Assembly: GCA_003439945.1 (NCBI GenBank)
Contig: QVRM01002203.1
Span: 124,001-188,000 of the forward strand
DNA: 64,000 nt
Source: Dermanyssus gallinae
Taxonomy: Eukaryota; Arthropoda; Arachnida; Mesostigmata; Dermanyssidae
Direction of reading: 5' to 3'
The notes under the pieces were generated by a model. It was not told the origin of the DNA. It saw nothing but the letters and a program-made list of their open reading frames with translations, and made no database searches. Positions 1 to 12,799 of the stretch are shown here, piece by piece. Both the position numbers and the translations under genes were made by a program. Within the stretch, counting starts at the first letter, position 1. Each line of letters starts with the position of its first letter.

Positions 1-249
1 CAATACAACCGAAGACCAACAACCTTCCTTGAGTAATTGCAATATACGTGTGATATTACCAACGCAGAGAGTAAACTTAGATGAGCAATTTCCCAAGCAG
101 CCAGGCCTAAAATGGAAGTGGAACAACAGTTACAAAAACCCTGGTTTTATCATAAACGGAAGACATGCAACATATTATATGCATAAACACTGAGAACATG
201 GTCATATTAGTCAAAGGGCAACATAAGTATGTTGTGCTCCCCAAAAATG

Positions 250-1075
250 AATTTTTACAAACGTGCCTACGTAAGCGTAAAGAACTAGATGAGTGTAGAA
301 AGAGCTGCCGACAGCCTATCTATAAGGGCAATGGAAATGCTTCGAACCAAGAACCATATAGAGGTATCTCCTTAACTAGCGTGATATACAAAGTGCTCAC
401 TTCACTCAACGCGAGGTTCTACAAGTGCACAATCGATGAACTGCCGACCGAACAATACGGACTTCTTCGGAAACGCTCTACTGTAGACGCTCTGAAAGTT
501 GTATGGGCCCACGTAGAAGAATGACAGGCTCAACAGGGAAACGACCTATACAGCATTTATTGATTCCAAATCTGCTTTCGACTGCGTCAGGTGGACCATT
601 ACGTCAGGTGAACCCTATAATACAGGAAACAGGCAAGTCTGGCGGAAGTTCTACGAAATGTAAAAGTATATGCATTCTGTGCAGATGACCTGGCCGTGCT
701 CGCAAAATCCCGCGATCACGCAGTTCTATCTAACTGAATCGGCAAAGTAAAGCTAAAAGAATCGACTGACAATAAATACAACAGACTAGAATCCCACATT
801 TCAGTCGCGAAGAGGCATATGTCCCTGCAAACCGCCGTATAAAGATAAAAAGTACCGCCTGCTGAGCTAGTACATCATTTCCCATATTGTTTTCCTGTTG
901 GCTTACAAAGATGCCTATCAAGAAACAACCAGAACGCAGAAATGACCTTGGATGGAGATCGAGCGATACGGTGTATGCCAACAACGCAATAAAACAGCAC
1001 TGTAAGTTGCGTCGACGCCGACAACAGGCGAATTCGTGGGACATGGGAGAAGGCGGCTTCAACGTTAGTATATAA
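250..1075 (+). pseudogene. Non-LTR retrotransposon reverse transcriptase remnant
   Basis: Decayed RT read across several frames. The stretch at 300-524 gives the fingers region of a non-LTR RT: a basic PIYKG start, then YRGISLTSVIYKVL, then the QYGLLRKRSTVDAL block. Around 550-600 another frame gives the motif A region (FIDSKSAFDCVRW, with the first catalytic Asp). About 60-140 bases on, a frame reads FCADDLAVL, a mutated form of the YADD active-site motif C. Motif B is missing between them, so there is an internal deletion as well as frameshifts and stops. The RST-V-A block fits the R1/I side of the non-LTR tree; the clade is inferred. No poly(A) tail or target duplication found. Not functional. 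Confidence 0.7.
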
Positions 1076-1474
1076 TAAATACTAACCTACAATCTTCGAG
1101 TGGGCGAATGTGAAAGCTCACACAGAAATGCTACAAAGATCATAAAAGAATCAAAACTCCGAGGATCCTTCAAAGTAGCATTTTTATAGAAAAAAATTCG
1201 GAAATACACGATGGACTTGCATCATTAGCACCCTGCGTGACCAGTGTGGGAATCACAAACTCACTAAACCCGAGTCCCCCCTACCCTCAGGCTCGGTATT
1301 ACTTTGGCATTACTTCGAAGCCGTAGGAGAGGCTGCTCTAGCGTTCTCCTTCGCTCTTCCCTATCACTGCTTATCATCCCACATGTTTATCTGTGGCTGG
1401 TAAGGGGGGATTCCACTACTTCGTAAATCGTCCTGTGAGGTTACATGGAGGTCATGAGGGCACGGCTGTTCTCC

Positions 1475-3340
1475 TTATCTTCGTACAAACTTCCTGATAA
1501 AATGACTCCTCACAGTAATTCCTGCGTCCCTCGCTTTCCTGTGAGTATCACTCGGCACAACATGTTTCGCATTATCTGCCTCTTTACAGTCACGCCGTAC
1601 GCAGGTCTTACTGAATAGCCTCGTTAGTCCATGACATGTAGCTCTAGAAATAAAAAAAACATGAGTCGTCCAGTAGGAAAGAGACGGTCGTATCACTTTC
1701 TGAGGTCCGATATCACCCTTTTGGTCTAGCTCCCTGTGGTCTTACTGAGTCTTGCCTGCGTCCAATCCTCTTGCCGGGCCGATATTGTGGTTTTTCTGGC
1801 CCTTGAAAAATCAAATACATCCAGATCTCCATCTAGATATATTTTATTTTCTTTGGCCGCTAGGAGGTCCTATCGCAGCACCTTGGCGAGGACTGAAAGA
1901 GCCTCAGTCGGAACCGTCGGATAAGCCCGGCTTACCCTGATTGCCAGCATTCGTTGGTTTGAGCTTAGTGCATCCCTATGTTTTGCCCTCCGCAATGCCG
2001 TATCTTTTTAAATTGGGGCTGCGCAGCCACCCTCACCATAGGCGTATTCCGCGCTTTTCGTACTTCTACCCCCCTGCAACCAAAGTTCTGTCAATCAGGT
2101 AGACTGAAATAATTTGGCGAAAGTATGGGAGGATTGCCCTTGCTTTTTATTACTTCCATAGCTACTTTCCAATTTACTGTGTTGGAAGCATTCTTCACAT
2201 CCAGGAGAATCAGAAGCACGAATATCCTTTTACCGTTGCAGGTCAATTAGGCAAATGTCCAGGTAGGCCTAGGGTCCCGTCCTCCCCCCGTAACCTAGGT
2301 CTTGGAAAATCTTGAGCCACCTTTTCACCGGTAGCCTCGCTTTCTCTGGACTCCATCCAACCGTTGCCAGTCCTTTTGACCTCCTGCAACGTTATCTGCG
2401 GCATGCACTCGTTACCAAGAGGCAACTGAGAGCTCCTCGTTTCCTCTCTACGGCTGGGCCGGAAAGAGGCCGGTTACAGTCTCTCGCAGTACATCCGGGG
2501 GAGAGCTATCTCCGGAACTTGGCCATAACTACCCTGTACGGCAAGCCCTATTCGTCTCACTTTGCCATGTCTATCAGCTCTTTGGCGATGAGCCCTCGGA
2601 GTCTCAATCGAGCAGCTTTGTACTCTGTCAGTTAGGGCTTTGCTCAGCCCCCCTTTATTTCCGTAAGATCCTTCCCCTCAGATTTTTTGCGCTAGCCAGC
2701 TGCGTGTACTTGTGTAAATCCTGTTGAACCTTATGCACGTCTTGCGGGCTGCTCCAGTTTCTTCATTTGACTCGTATTTGGGAGAATGGTGGCCCCTATG
2801 GTGGTGCAAGAGAGCAGCTTTTCTGCATGCATGCAATTGTTAAGTCGATACAGACCGTCTGGCAGAGAAGTAGTAGCTATAAAAACCGCTACTTCGTGCA
2901 CTTTCAACCATGTACCCACGCCCTAATTGCGAGGTTCTACTCGAAACCCGTTCACCAGATTGCGGGCTCCGGCACTGCGTCAGATACCTATTTTGCCTCC
3001 GCTTGGTGATCGCAGGGCTTGGCTCAAACATCAGGCAGAGACTCGTGGCCTATCTCCGTGCTGTCGCATCGAGCATATCATGCGCTGCCCTACCGCAGTT
3101 ATAATTACTTGTATTATCTTTGCATTTTTGCCTTTGCTTTGTGATGATTATCTTAGTTGGATATCTTACGCTTTTTCGGGCTTTCCATCGCTGCTCAACT
3201 TGCTTTCTGTAGGACTCTATGTAGCACGGTGCCCCTCAACCTCGTAAACATAGAATTTTGCTGTCGTAGCATTGCAATGGCGACCAGGCAGTCTGGCTTG
3301 TCACATTTGTGGCATACCGGGAGCATCTGGCTCTATGCTT
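1475..3340 (-). pseudogene. R1-type non-LTR retrotransposon remnant (minus strand)
   Basis: On the minus strand 2225 to 2100 reads an RT motif A region (LLILLDVKNASNTVNW, then VAMEVIKSKGNPP), close to the LDVKNAFN-V-W form of R1-clade RTs. Further along (1696 to 1475) a frame resembles the C-terminal tail of such RTs, with Cys residues and an AKHVV-like stretch where family members have a CCHC motif. Near 3330-3270 on the minus strand a CHKC-x3-DC run could be a relic of gag zinc knuckles; this is weak. Stops and frameshifts are frequent. The sequence between these landmarks has no recognisable motif. The RT identification is fairly secure; the gag part is a guess. Confidence 0.6.
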
Positions 3341-3399
3341 AGTAATATTCTGTTTAAGGACCCGGCTTGTAGCATCTGCAGCAGCTGGCCTAATCCTTT

Positions 3400-4195
3400 T
3401 CAGGTTTGCACTACCTAGAGCTTAAGTTAAGGGTCCTGTGGGCCAAAAAACTCTTGCTAAGACCGGACCACCGTCACCAATTTGATTGCAGATTGCTCAT
3501 TTATCGGGGGTTTTCTAAAAGTCTTCCGACAATGCGCGTCAGCATCTGTAGGAACTATAAAATAGCAAAAAAAATAGACATACGAGTGGGATAAGTATTT
3601 ATTTAGAGCCTGGCGACCAAGGAACCTCGGCTTGACTAGGTAATTGGGCCATATTTTATAGGGTCGTGTTCTTCAGACGGCAAATTTATTTAAATTCAGT
3701 CATTCCTCATTAAGCTTGAAATTTCCACAATTACACTTTTTAAACAATTGTAACAATTAAAAGCATTTTGCAGAAGAGCTATCGCTTGTGTCTGCAGTTT
3801 AGTAACAAAGATCTTCTATAACAAACTATTCAAACCGAGGATCCGTATTTTGCTGCTCATGCGCTTTCTTACAAAATAAGGTTGTTCGTTAACGAAGAGC
3901 ACGTCAAAAAGTTAAAGGACATACACGTATTGCACCTAGGTACCAATTATTATGTTCGAACGGATACTACAGATACTGCGAATTTCTATTCGTAGTATCT
4001 TGCGTACTTGCGGTTTATCAAAACACGGAAAGTCGCAACCTCCGAGCACTAAAACAACAATTCTAACTTCGTTCTCATATGTGGATGGTCCTTTCAGCCG
4101 TCGTTCCAGCACGACGTAAAAATGTCTAGTCGGACCCACTGAATGACCGCCGTGCAGCGCTTGGACGTGAGTCTACACACATATATATGCCGCCA
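3400..4195. other. No gene recognised
   Basis: AT-rich, many stops in all frames. No motif, RNA gene or repeat structure recognised. Confidence 0.5.
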
Positions 4196-4199
4196 GTTT

Positions 4200-4660
4200 G
4201 GCTGGAGAAAATAATCTTGTATAAAGGCAGCTCTGGAGTTTCGTCCTTTTGTCCTTCGAAACGCTAAAAGTTAGTGGGCGAAAACATGGCGCGAACCCAC
4301 CACGTTTGCAAGCTAATCGAGCTGGTGACGGGGGCACAAACCTGGAAAGTTTTTTGACGCAGGCTTTCGTCAGATTACTCCACTCCTTGCGCATAGCATT
4401 CAGAAGCTTTGCAAGTGCGCTAAAACCGAAGCTGTGCCTCTAACTTCTCCCCTTAGCTCATCCCACGCCTGTTCGACGCGATGCAAGTCGGGAGAACATG
4501 CTGGTCAACTGGTGCAGCGCTATGCGGCCTAGCATTGTCCTGCCTAAGAATGTCGTTATCACAAACAACCTGTGCAGAAAGCGCGACGTGGAATGTCAGA
4601 ACTTCTTCTTCCATGGGAATCGCCGACTTTGGGAACCCCTACCATTTTGATATTTTTGCT
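4200..4660 (-). pseudogene. Tc1-like transposase remnant
   Basis: The minus strand near 4565-4500 reads ILRQDNARPHSAAPVDQH. This matches the second catalytic block of Tc1-type DDE transposases (QDNARPH, in which the Asp is catalytic). After a frameshift, 4420-4260 reads AKLLNAMRKEWSNLTKACVK and ends with a GG-like turn, as in the Tc1 C-terminus (L-x-AL-x-EW, then an RR-x-A-x-GG block). The SPDLNPIE block expected between them is destroyed. Minus-strand sequence upstream (4660-5110) is probably the rest of the element but has no motif I can defend. No terminal inverted repeats identified. Confidence 0.55.
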
Positions 4661-5419
4661 TGTAGTGCTTGCAGCCTAAACCATAAATAGTTTGGCAAAA
4701 CAAAAAATAACCGCCGCAGTCTTAATTGCCGTAGAGAGACGTAGTACCATCTAAGAGTAGAACGTCCATTGCTGAACAGTTTAGTTTTCGCAATCTGGTT
4801 TGGCGTCGTGCTTGGCGGTGAGTTGTAGTTAGTGATGGACGTACAGCGTGTCTGTAGGGCTGCCAAACATCCTTGTTATAAGTCTTCATCTTGCAGTACA
4901 CGCATTAACAGGTGTTCCGAGTGCACAACAGAGTTTCTGCTATAACTAACTGCAAAAGCGCTAGCAAACAGGAAGCGGTTACCCGGTTAGCTGTGGCTCG
5001 AACCCTGCCCAAACCTGCACTGGAACGACAACTGCATTGATACTGTACTCTGTAAGTGATGGACTGGTCCATATTCTGTCGACGACCTACCGAACGTTGA
5101 CTACAGTCAAACTCAAGCAAAGCAACGACTTAGAAATCGTACCAGAGGATTAGTTGTGTGTTTGATATCAGACATCTGCGAATAGAATGAAGATAACTAT
5201 GTGCCGAGATCGCATATCCGAGGGTTCCCAAACTCAATGCATCGGTAAGATATGAAATCGATGTGTCGTTTTAACATTCTGGTAATTTGTTAAAGCTAAT
5301 GTAAATGTCTTCCGAATGGTATAGTCATTTTAAATATGGCCTAAATATTGTAGACATAAAATATGCCGAGATATGTCTGTTCAGAAGAATGTGTGTATAC
5401 AACACATGTATACATTGAA

Positions 5420-7010
5420 CTATGATAACAGGAAGAACTAACAATATTTTTACGATAAGAAGCGAAAGACCTTGGTTTAATGAGCGGTGTAGGATGGCCA
5501 AGCAGGCCAATAGATTGACGCGGGGATACGTAAAAATCGTTCTGGGTATGCGGCCGTTGGCTTCGTTAGTTAAACGGTTGGTTAAGACATCGTATAAAAA
5601 CGAATAGCAAAGGTACTGGGAAAAGAAGTAGTGGGCAGCAATAAGGGAGGCTGAAGAACGGTCACATACAAGACTGAAACAGAAGGGAAGGAGGCAATGT
5701 TCAGTAGAGATGGGTCGGCTAGTCGAACATTTTGGGAGGATCTTATATGAAAGCCCCTGGGATAACACAACAGACGAAGCTAGGGTCTCAGGAATAACAG
5801 CAAGAGGATTAGAGTCTTTCTTGGAGGAAAGGGGGCTGATAGCAGAGGAACAGCATAGATTTAGGAATATAAAGTCAACTTACTCAGCAATTGGATGCTG
5901 CTCGGATACGCTGTCCAGGCCGAAAATTTGCCTTTATGCTGTGTTCGTAGATTTGAATGCGGCGTTTGACATTGCACCAAGGGATAAGATAGTTAAAAAC
6001 CTAGCTAAAGTGGGAGTGCCGGGAGAAATGCTGAGGTTGCTCATCAGCATCGTAAAACAAAACACGGTGCTGATTGGCAACGGGGTTGGCATTGCGGGGG
6101 GAGGTAATTCAAACCACAGGTGTCGCGCAGGGTGATGGACTGAGTCCACTACTGTTTGTCGTTCTTCTGGGTGGGCTCCCAGAACGAATAACGACGGGCT
6201 GGACCCGAGAGTGGGCCAAAATTTTACTGTACGCATATGGTGTAGTACTTTTTAGTTGTAGCCTTTTCAAGGTCAAAAAAGCAGTGAATCGAGGAGTTAC
6301 ATTCATGAATGAAAAGGGCTTAAAGGTTAATTGGGAAAAGACAGTAGCCATGAAATTTCGAAGAGGCGGTCGCCTGGCCAGAGGTGACGTGCTTTAAATC
6401 AGAGAAAAAGAATTCAATTTGTAAATTTGCATACCTAGGACTCACCTTATCAACAATGGGCAGTAGCTTTCGGCCACACGTCCAGGAGAGGATTAGAAAG
6501 GTTATTATCGCAGCCGCGGCGATTAAATTACCCACATATGCTTTCGGTCGATGCAGCAGTCGCTCTTTTTTGGGATACAGATAGCACCCATCGCCATATA
6601 TGGTATATCACTGATATGGGATAAGGTGGGAGTGGACAAATCGTGTTTAATTGATGGGTTAAGGTTTTTCTTTCTAAAGAAGGAATAGGGTGGCCCACTT
6701 GCTGGAAGGTGGCCCACTGCTGACAGAGGAGATGCAAAAACGATGGTATCTAAAGAAAACGTGCGTCTCCGGCGTTTATACGCGGAACTGGCAAACAAAA
6801 ATTAGCAAATAGACATAGGAATTTATGAGACATCAGCAATGAGGAGCACTGGGTGGAGGGCCAGCGGGGCTAAAGATCGGAATTTAACAAAGGCCTTTGC
6901 AGCCTACGGATTTCGTCATGCTCTGTGCAACGTGGAGAGCTTCCATGAACCACAAGACGAATGTCGATGCAAACAATGCTGGAGTAAATTTGATAAATAC
7001 ATCGCCACGG
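5420..7010 (+). pseudogene. Non-LTR retrotransposon RT remnant (family B, copy 1)
   Basis: Starts with the linker between endonuclease and RT (SERPWFNERCRMAKQANR at 5464-5517). After a deletion of the RT fingers come RGLESFLEERGLIAEEQHRF, then motif A (YAVFVDLNAAFD) near 5935-5975, motif B (GVAQGDGLSPLLF) near 6120-6160 after a frameshift, a ruined motif C where YADD has become YAYG near 6230, then a Lys-rich motif D and the MKFRRGGRLA stretch near 6350. A late Cys-rich run near 6960-7010 (CRCKQC) resembles the C-terminal zinc motif of such RTs. Loss of both motif C aspartates shows the enzyme is dead. A second copy lies at 57973-58560 inside the CD36-like gene. Confidence 0.8.
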
Positions 7011-7379
7011 TTTGTTAGGTGGTTCGGGTCATAGCAGAACTGGCAAAACGCCAGATTGATTGTTTTATCGAAACACTATGATGTTGCATAAACACACTTA
7101 CCCAGCCCGGGTGTTAATAAATAAAATAAATAACAATACCTTTCTGTCATTTTTACTCACCAGCAAGGCCCTCCCAGCCAGGCAAGTCCAGAGCCCGGTT
7201 AGACAAATCAGGAAGGCACACTGGTGCAGCGGGCTTACTAACGTACATAACCAAAGTAAGCAAAGTGAATATCGGAACCGGTTCTGAAGATCCCTTCGAT
7301 TGAAGAGAAACCCTACAATAAAAAAAATACCAATCTTATGTGAGTATGCTACAATTGCAGTACGGTCGAGCATTTAAAT

Positions 7380-7383
<4 letters not shown>

Positions 7384-7414
<31 letters not shown>
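7384..7414. repeat. (TA)n microsatellite
   Basis: Uninterrupted AT run. It abuts a CAGGGTAACC sequence at 7417 that may be the terminus of the transposon lying to its right. Confidence 0.95.
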
Positions 7415-7418
<4 letters not shown>

Positions 7419-7769
7419 GGGTAACCCAGAAATATTTGTAGAGCCTTATAGGAAATTGTAGAGCTCGTTGAAGCAAACATTTTGCCCTGAAAAGCTTTGT
7501 TTTGGAGTGAGAGTGCAGTTTCTAAAATCTATGATAATGTGGTTACCCGACATAGAAGTGCAACATGTGCAATTGCGAGACAACTAGTCATCTAATATAG
7601 AAACTAAGCACACCTTCGTGTTCGTGAGAAGAGAAGAGTTTTGTTTTCTGTAAAGCACATATGACTAGACCGGCTCGAAATTGCGGCATAGTCATTTAGA
7701 AGAAAATTTGCAAAAATTAAAGTTCTAATGTTAGCTTTCATTTCCAATACCTCAAAATCGAAACCCTAC

Positions 7770-8470
7770 GATTATTCGCAGCGCTTCAAACTAACAACCG
7801 CGATTATATCCGTGATTGCGTCGTGATTAAGGTTTTCCCGAGGGCATGTTGAGAATGAGGCTATGTACAAATGACCAACTCCATCATTTAAAACAACCGT
7901 CATAGGACTAGAAGCACGCACAATGATTTGTTTTTGGAAATGCTTGAAGATGCTTCCGCAAACCACTTTACACATTTGGAGACGCCGCAGAGATTTCGTT
8001 GAACGTCCTGAAATATGCCAGACATCGGTCGAATGGCCTTAGCAGTGGAGGCTATTTTGGTGACCAGGCTTTCGCGTGACTCTAACCAAATAATCGAGAC
8101 TTGTTAACTCGGGCAATTGCGGAGGCCAAGTGGTCGGCCCGCCCCGGCCAATCCACCGACGCTCAAAGGCCACGTTGAGGTAATCGCGTACCGCAGCATC
8201 TGTTGTGCGGTGGCGCTCCGTCGTGCTGGAACCACATGCTCTTGTGAACGCCTTTGTGAACCAATTGTAATACTCTATACGGTACTGCAGCTCGCACGAG
8301 GCATTTGGGTCACTTCTATCGTGCTTGCTGAAGAGCGATCGGCTCCTGCCTGAAGAATGCGCTCGTCCGTGGCTTGTGTCCTTGTTATCAACTCTACCGG
8401 TGAATGGAGGCACTTCGAGCAGCAACTCGAAGTGAAAACATAGCTGTATCTTCTTTAGGAGCTGTGGCAA
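7770..8470 (-). pseudogene. DUF4817/DDE-type (mariner-related) transposase remnant
   Basis: Minus strand 8290-8080 reads AVRDYLNVAFERRWIGRGGP followed by WPPQLPELTSLDYL. It matches the C-terminal part of an arthropod transposase family with an N-terminal DUF4817-like helix-turn-helix and a DDE core; there the run is VREYLN-x-F-x-RWIGRGGP-x-WPPRSPDLT-LDFFLWG, the final Asp being catalytic. After frameshifts the tail (MSGIFQDVQ near 8020, LQMCK-V-G-x-FKHF near 7970-7920) follows the family's end. The helix-turn-helix and the first two acidic residues are not visible. A CAGGGTAACC sequence at 7417 next to (TA)n may be the 3' terminus; the other end is not located. Confidence 0.65.
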
Positions 8471-9214
8471 GTAAGTTATCTAATGAAGCGACTCATTTAT
8501 GCATGTAATCAATCTCATGACATGCCCTCCGGAAAAACCTTAGTTACTACGCAGCCACAGAGCGAATCGCCATAAATTTGGTAATGATCGCCATGAAATG
8601 CATATTTTTTGAACGTGTTAGTTATGCTGCAAATGGTCGTAAGGTTATAATTTTGAAGTAATGAACTTGAAAGCTAATAATAGAACTTTAAATTTTGCCA
8701 ATTTTTTTCGACAAGTATGTCGCATTTTCAGGCCGGCGTCGTAGGTTCTTCAAAGAAAGCAGAATTTTCTCACAAATACGAAACTGTATTTTTTTGTTAT
8801 TGTAGTTTGTATCAATTATTGTGTAAGAGGACTGGTTGTTTTCCAATCGCACGTTCTGTGCTCCTATGTCGGGCAACAACACCTGTGTAACATATTTTAG
8901 AAATTTCACCCTCCCTTCGAAGCAAGACCTCTCAGAGAGCATGTTCTATTTGATAAAAAGTCTGCTTCTACGGGCCCTACAATTTATTACATGGCTCTCG
9001 GAATCTTTTTCTAAAAAAGCTCTGTAGAAAATGTGATATCGAGCCGAATGCTGCAGACCTTCCGTTGCTCTCGATTTTCGACTGAAGAACAACGACGCGC
9101 GAGCACTATCGCAACTTGCAAGTGCTGAGCTTATCAACCGTTTCTTCGACAATGAACAAATCGCAGAAGCTAAATAAGGTGTTTACCAAATGTATTGCAA
9201 GACTTGCAACAATC

Positions 9215-9345
9215 AATAATATGTTCGCCTGGCGTGTAGCCAACGAATCGCACAACAAGGCGATTTTGTGGGCGTCATTGCCCATCTAGCCTCCTTTCCA
9301 CCCTTTGTTCGATAAATGAAGGCGCTTTCTATTCTAACCTTATCA
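9215..9345 (+). repeat. Dispersed repeat, copy 1 (partner at 56527-56650)
   Basis: Shares with 56527-56650 the run GGCGTGTAGCC, then GAATCG-ACAACAA, then AGCCTCCTT-CCACC, then CG-TTTCTATTCT, in the same order and orientation with small indels. Family unknown; both copies may be ends of the same inactive transposon. Confidence 0.6.
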
Positions 9346-9354
9346 GGTCACTAG

Positions 9355-9380
9355 ATATATAAATATATATATATATATAT
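9355..9380. repeat. (TA)n microsatellite
   Basis: Short AT dinucleotide run just right of the dispersed repeat copy. Confidence 0.9.
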
Positions 9381-9399
9381 AACAGTATGATCAAGCTAA

Positions 9400-11450
9400 C
9401 GGTAGCGGTAGCTAACGGAGCGGAAGACCAATATAGTTACTATGTTAGTTCCTACAGCTGTTACTCCACCTCCCACTTAACTGCTGCACACAGGTGCAGC
9501 ATCCTAACTTAGTCTATCTACACATTAAAACAACTACAAGAAACACTCAAAGAGAGAGAGCGCAAATCAATAAAATGGGATGTCCGGTCAGCTGCCCCGG
9601 TTGGTATAACAAACTGTTCCACACATTCTAGTGGAAAATGCCTGTTGCCAGTATAACCGAAGACATAATGCACCAAGTTGCTTGGTACCATATAGGACAC
9701 AATCAGCAAGATGGGTTTCACAGTGCTAGTGATATGCTCCCGACAATTGAGTGCGCAACCATCAAAGATGGGAGACATCGGAGCTCATTTGGGGGTGAAT
9801 TTGCATTATGGACTCTTGAACACTAGGAAGCCACACGAGTGTGTGGCTATTCTGATCTTGACTATTTCCACATTACACAGTACAGCTCCCACGTTCTGGC
9901 AGGAGCACGTGAGGTGGTCGGGGCAGCAGACCCTCCGGAGATGTGTCTGTACGTACTACGATCCAAAGTGGGGGCGTCCTGAATGTGGAGTCAGTTGGGG
10001 CGAACCTTATTGCTCTTGACTCACTAAGAGTTGGTGGTAGTCGCTGCGTATGTTAACGTACCACTGGGCGTAGAATCGACGGAAATCATGACATAATGTC
10101 TCATCTTCGAGTAACAGGGAGCCGACTCTAACGCAAGGTTAAACAAGGCGGGGCTGACCATGCATCAATAAAGGCGTTGATGAATACCGTAACACCAACT
10201 GGTTGCCAAATAGTGAGCAAGGACGATGTACAACGTGCTCTTTGTAGACAGGTTTGGCACGAACGCAAATACAAGCGTTGTTGACTTGCTTGGAGGAAAG
10301 TGATGATTTCACTGGCAACAGTGATAAACAGAATGGCAGATAAGATTTGTATGAGGAGAAATGAGTTGCTGTCGCACCCTGCATGTAGAATCACTGCTAT
10401 AAAACAACTAAAGCAACTGAAATATATTTACCTTTCGAAAGAGCGCACGCTGTAGTGGTCTAACCCATGCTTAACTTTTCTTGACTTTTTCGAAAACCTA
10501 AGTAAAGAAAATATCTTATTAGTTATAAGCAAATATGACCATCATATTACGACAACTAATTCGTTTTCTCTTAATTGCATCGTTTCAAAAACGATGATAC
10601 ACACCTATTAGACTATATAGCGTTGCTCTGGATAGGAGACATACACGCTATGTCTTGTTAAGTACTCTACAAAAATAAGTGAATATATACAGTTTCCGAT
10701 CCTCAATTTATGGTATAATTGGTGGAAATCATTAGAAATTATATAATCTATTGGCAGCTCTAATTATGAGAGGCCATACATGTGTAATCGCTTCAGTGTG
10801 GGCGCACAACTTTCTGGTCGAGAACCGCAGAATTGGAGCAACTTAGAGCAAGGTGGAGCCAGTCATTATGTTATGTGTTGGTTTTTGAATGTTGCATGAA
10901 CTCAATGCATTTTTTCTATCTAGCTCATGATATTTGTTTCCACTCTATAGCTCGTGTTGAATGTGGTGACAGTATCACTTGCAGCAGCGCCTGCGAGGTC
11001 ATAGATATCATAGATATCGGTTCATATTCTCATCGCTTAGTGTTTATTCAATAAGTATGCAGTAGTGCAGGACACAACTGATATAGCACTACGGTAGCTC
11101 TATATACGTGGACAAACTTCAGAACGTTAGAAGGTGACCAGTAATTTAGAGCAGACACCCCGGTATCGTCAGGGTATGCGATATATTCTAGGCTAGAGAA
11201 GAAACCGATTTCTATGGAACCTATATCCAAAGCAGGTATCGAAGCGTCAAATGTGGGCCTACGTCACAGGCGTTCCAAGTGTTGTTAGGTCCAAACAACC
11301 AAGTATGCGTTAACCGCAAATTGAATTAATAAAACAAAACTCACTGTACCGGATTCATCATACCGTCATCATACCGTACGGGAACTCACAGACTTAGCGA
11401 TACTCTCGCTTTAATAATCGTTGTTGAGAACTATAATGCGAGATTGGACA
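9400..11450. other. No gene recognised
   Basis: Open frames of 60-100 codons occur on both strands but none carries a motif I recognise and none has convincing flanking splice sites. Probably old transposon sequence and intergenic DNA. Confidence 0.5.
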
Positions 11451-11779
11451 AAGCTGTGCCAGCGCACAAACGCACGGGCAGTAAGGCTGGATCACTAGTG
11501 GATACCCGTAGGGATTTAGACTGCTGGGTGGCGAACGACAACAGGATTCCTACATTCAGGGCTTCCTGAGGTCGCTCATCATCAATATGTTTGCCACTAA
11601 CATAGACATTAAGGAAAGTGGCTTATTTTGCCGGTAAGGGTTCGTTGCACAAAGTAAAGATTCAATGACACGTGCCAGTGGGTCTCCAGGTATGGCTTTC
11701 ATGCTGCTTAACGTCAGTGCGGCAGCGCCAGCCCCTAAACAGCATCAAAAATACCCTGCACGTCTCATTTACATGACTC

Positions 11780-12770
11780 AATCATCTGAGAAATCTCAAG
11801 AAGGGACAAGGAAGGCCTTGGTACAACAAAGTCTGCAAATCCGCCCAAAAAGCTCAGTTTAACGCGTCACGCCTGGCAGATATCTACCACGCAGTAAAAC
11901 CCCTCGCGTGCCCTCTTGAAAAAAGAAATGGTACCACCGTATATACGCTTTGCAGTGCACGGCTCACCTTCAGAGCCAAGAGATTCGACTCTTTCAAGAT
12001 GCGGCTGTCCGGCCCCGAAAGTAGCTTCTTTGGCCAGCTATAAGGTACTGTCCTGTGAGGCAATAACTGAACGCTTGTCCTAAATGATTGGGATTAGACA
12101 ACCCTAGGGAGAACATAGGTGGTGAATTTACCGTAAGGGAAATGCTTAAAGAGATACCACGCCTGCGTTACAACCAGGCATGTAGTGCGTACCGGATTCA
12201 CAAACAGCATCTAAAGGAGGTGCCCGTATTTGCACCATGCTCGGTTAGCTTGTTCAACGTATGCCACAGAGCTGGCCGTAATTCGGACTGAAGCAAGTTT
12301 GTTCTTTCAGTAATACCCAACGCAAGGAAGGCCCTATATTTCCGTCCTCTTGGAGAGGCAATGCAAAAGAAAGTTGTTGCTACAAGCTTTTGTCAACGAT
12401 TTTAACGGGGCGGTTGACGTCTTTCTAACCATCAGGTAGGAATATTCCAAATGAGCAGTATGGATTCTGGGCAGGCCGCTTTTCTGTTGCTGCCTGCAGT
12501 CTTCTACTCGACAGTGTCTAACGGCCTTTTCCACGTAGGGGATTATTTGAGCCCTCTACGCTGTATACAGTACATCAATATATTTGGTACAGCAGTCCGT
12601 AGGGTAGACTACCTGCCTATATCTGCGAGATCGGAATGGAAATAAATCTGAACAGGACTGGGTCTATAAAACTTCGTAGAGGAGAATATGTTGCAGCTAA
12701 CAACACCTTCGGATTGTGCTCAAGAGACCTTAGACACAATCAAATATCTTAGAATCGTAATTCCAGCTAG
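11780..12770 (+). pseudogene. Non-LTR retrotransposon RT remnant
   Basis: Reads, with frame changes, the linker before the RT (GRPWYNKVCKSAQKAQF near 11815-11865), then the RT entry region (GEFTVREMLKEIPRLRYNQA near 12120-12180, followed by LK-VP-F-P-SV-LFNVCHRAGR at 12210-12285), matching the amphipathic helix before RT motif 0/1. Next comes RKALYFRPL (12327-12350), the usual RK-x-YRPISL. Around 12640-12700 INLNRTGSIKLRRGEY fits motif D/E (INP-KT-x-FRRGEY). Motifs A to C cannot be read between these points. Clade not resolved. Inactive. Confidence 0.6.
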
Positions 12771-12799
12771 AATTAAACAGCTAGCCCTTCACGCACCAC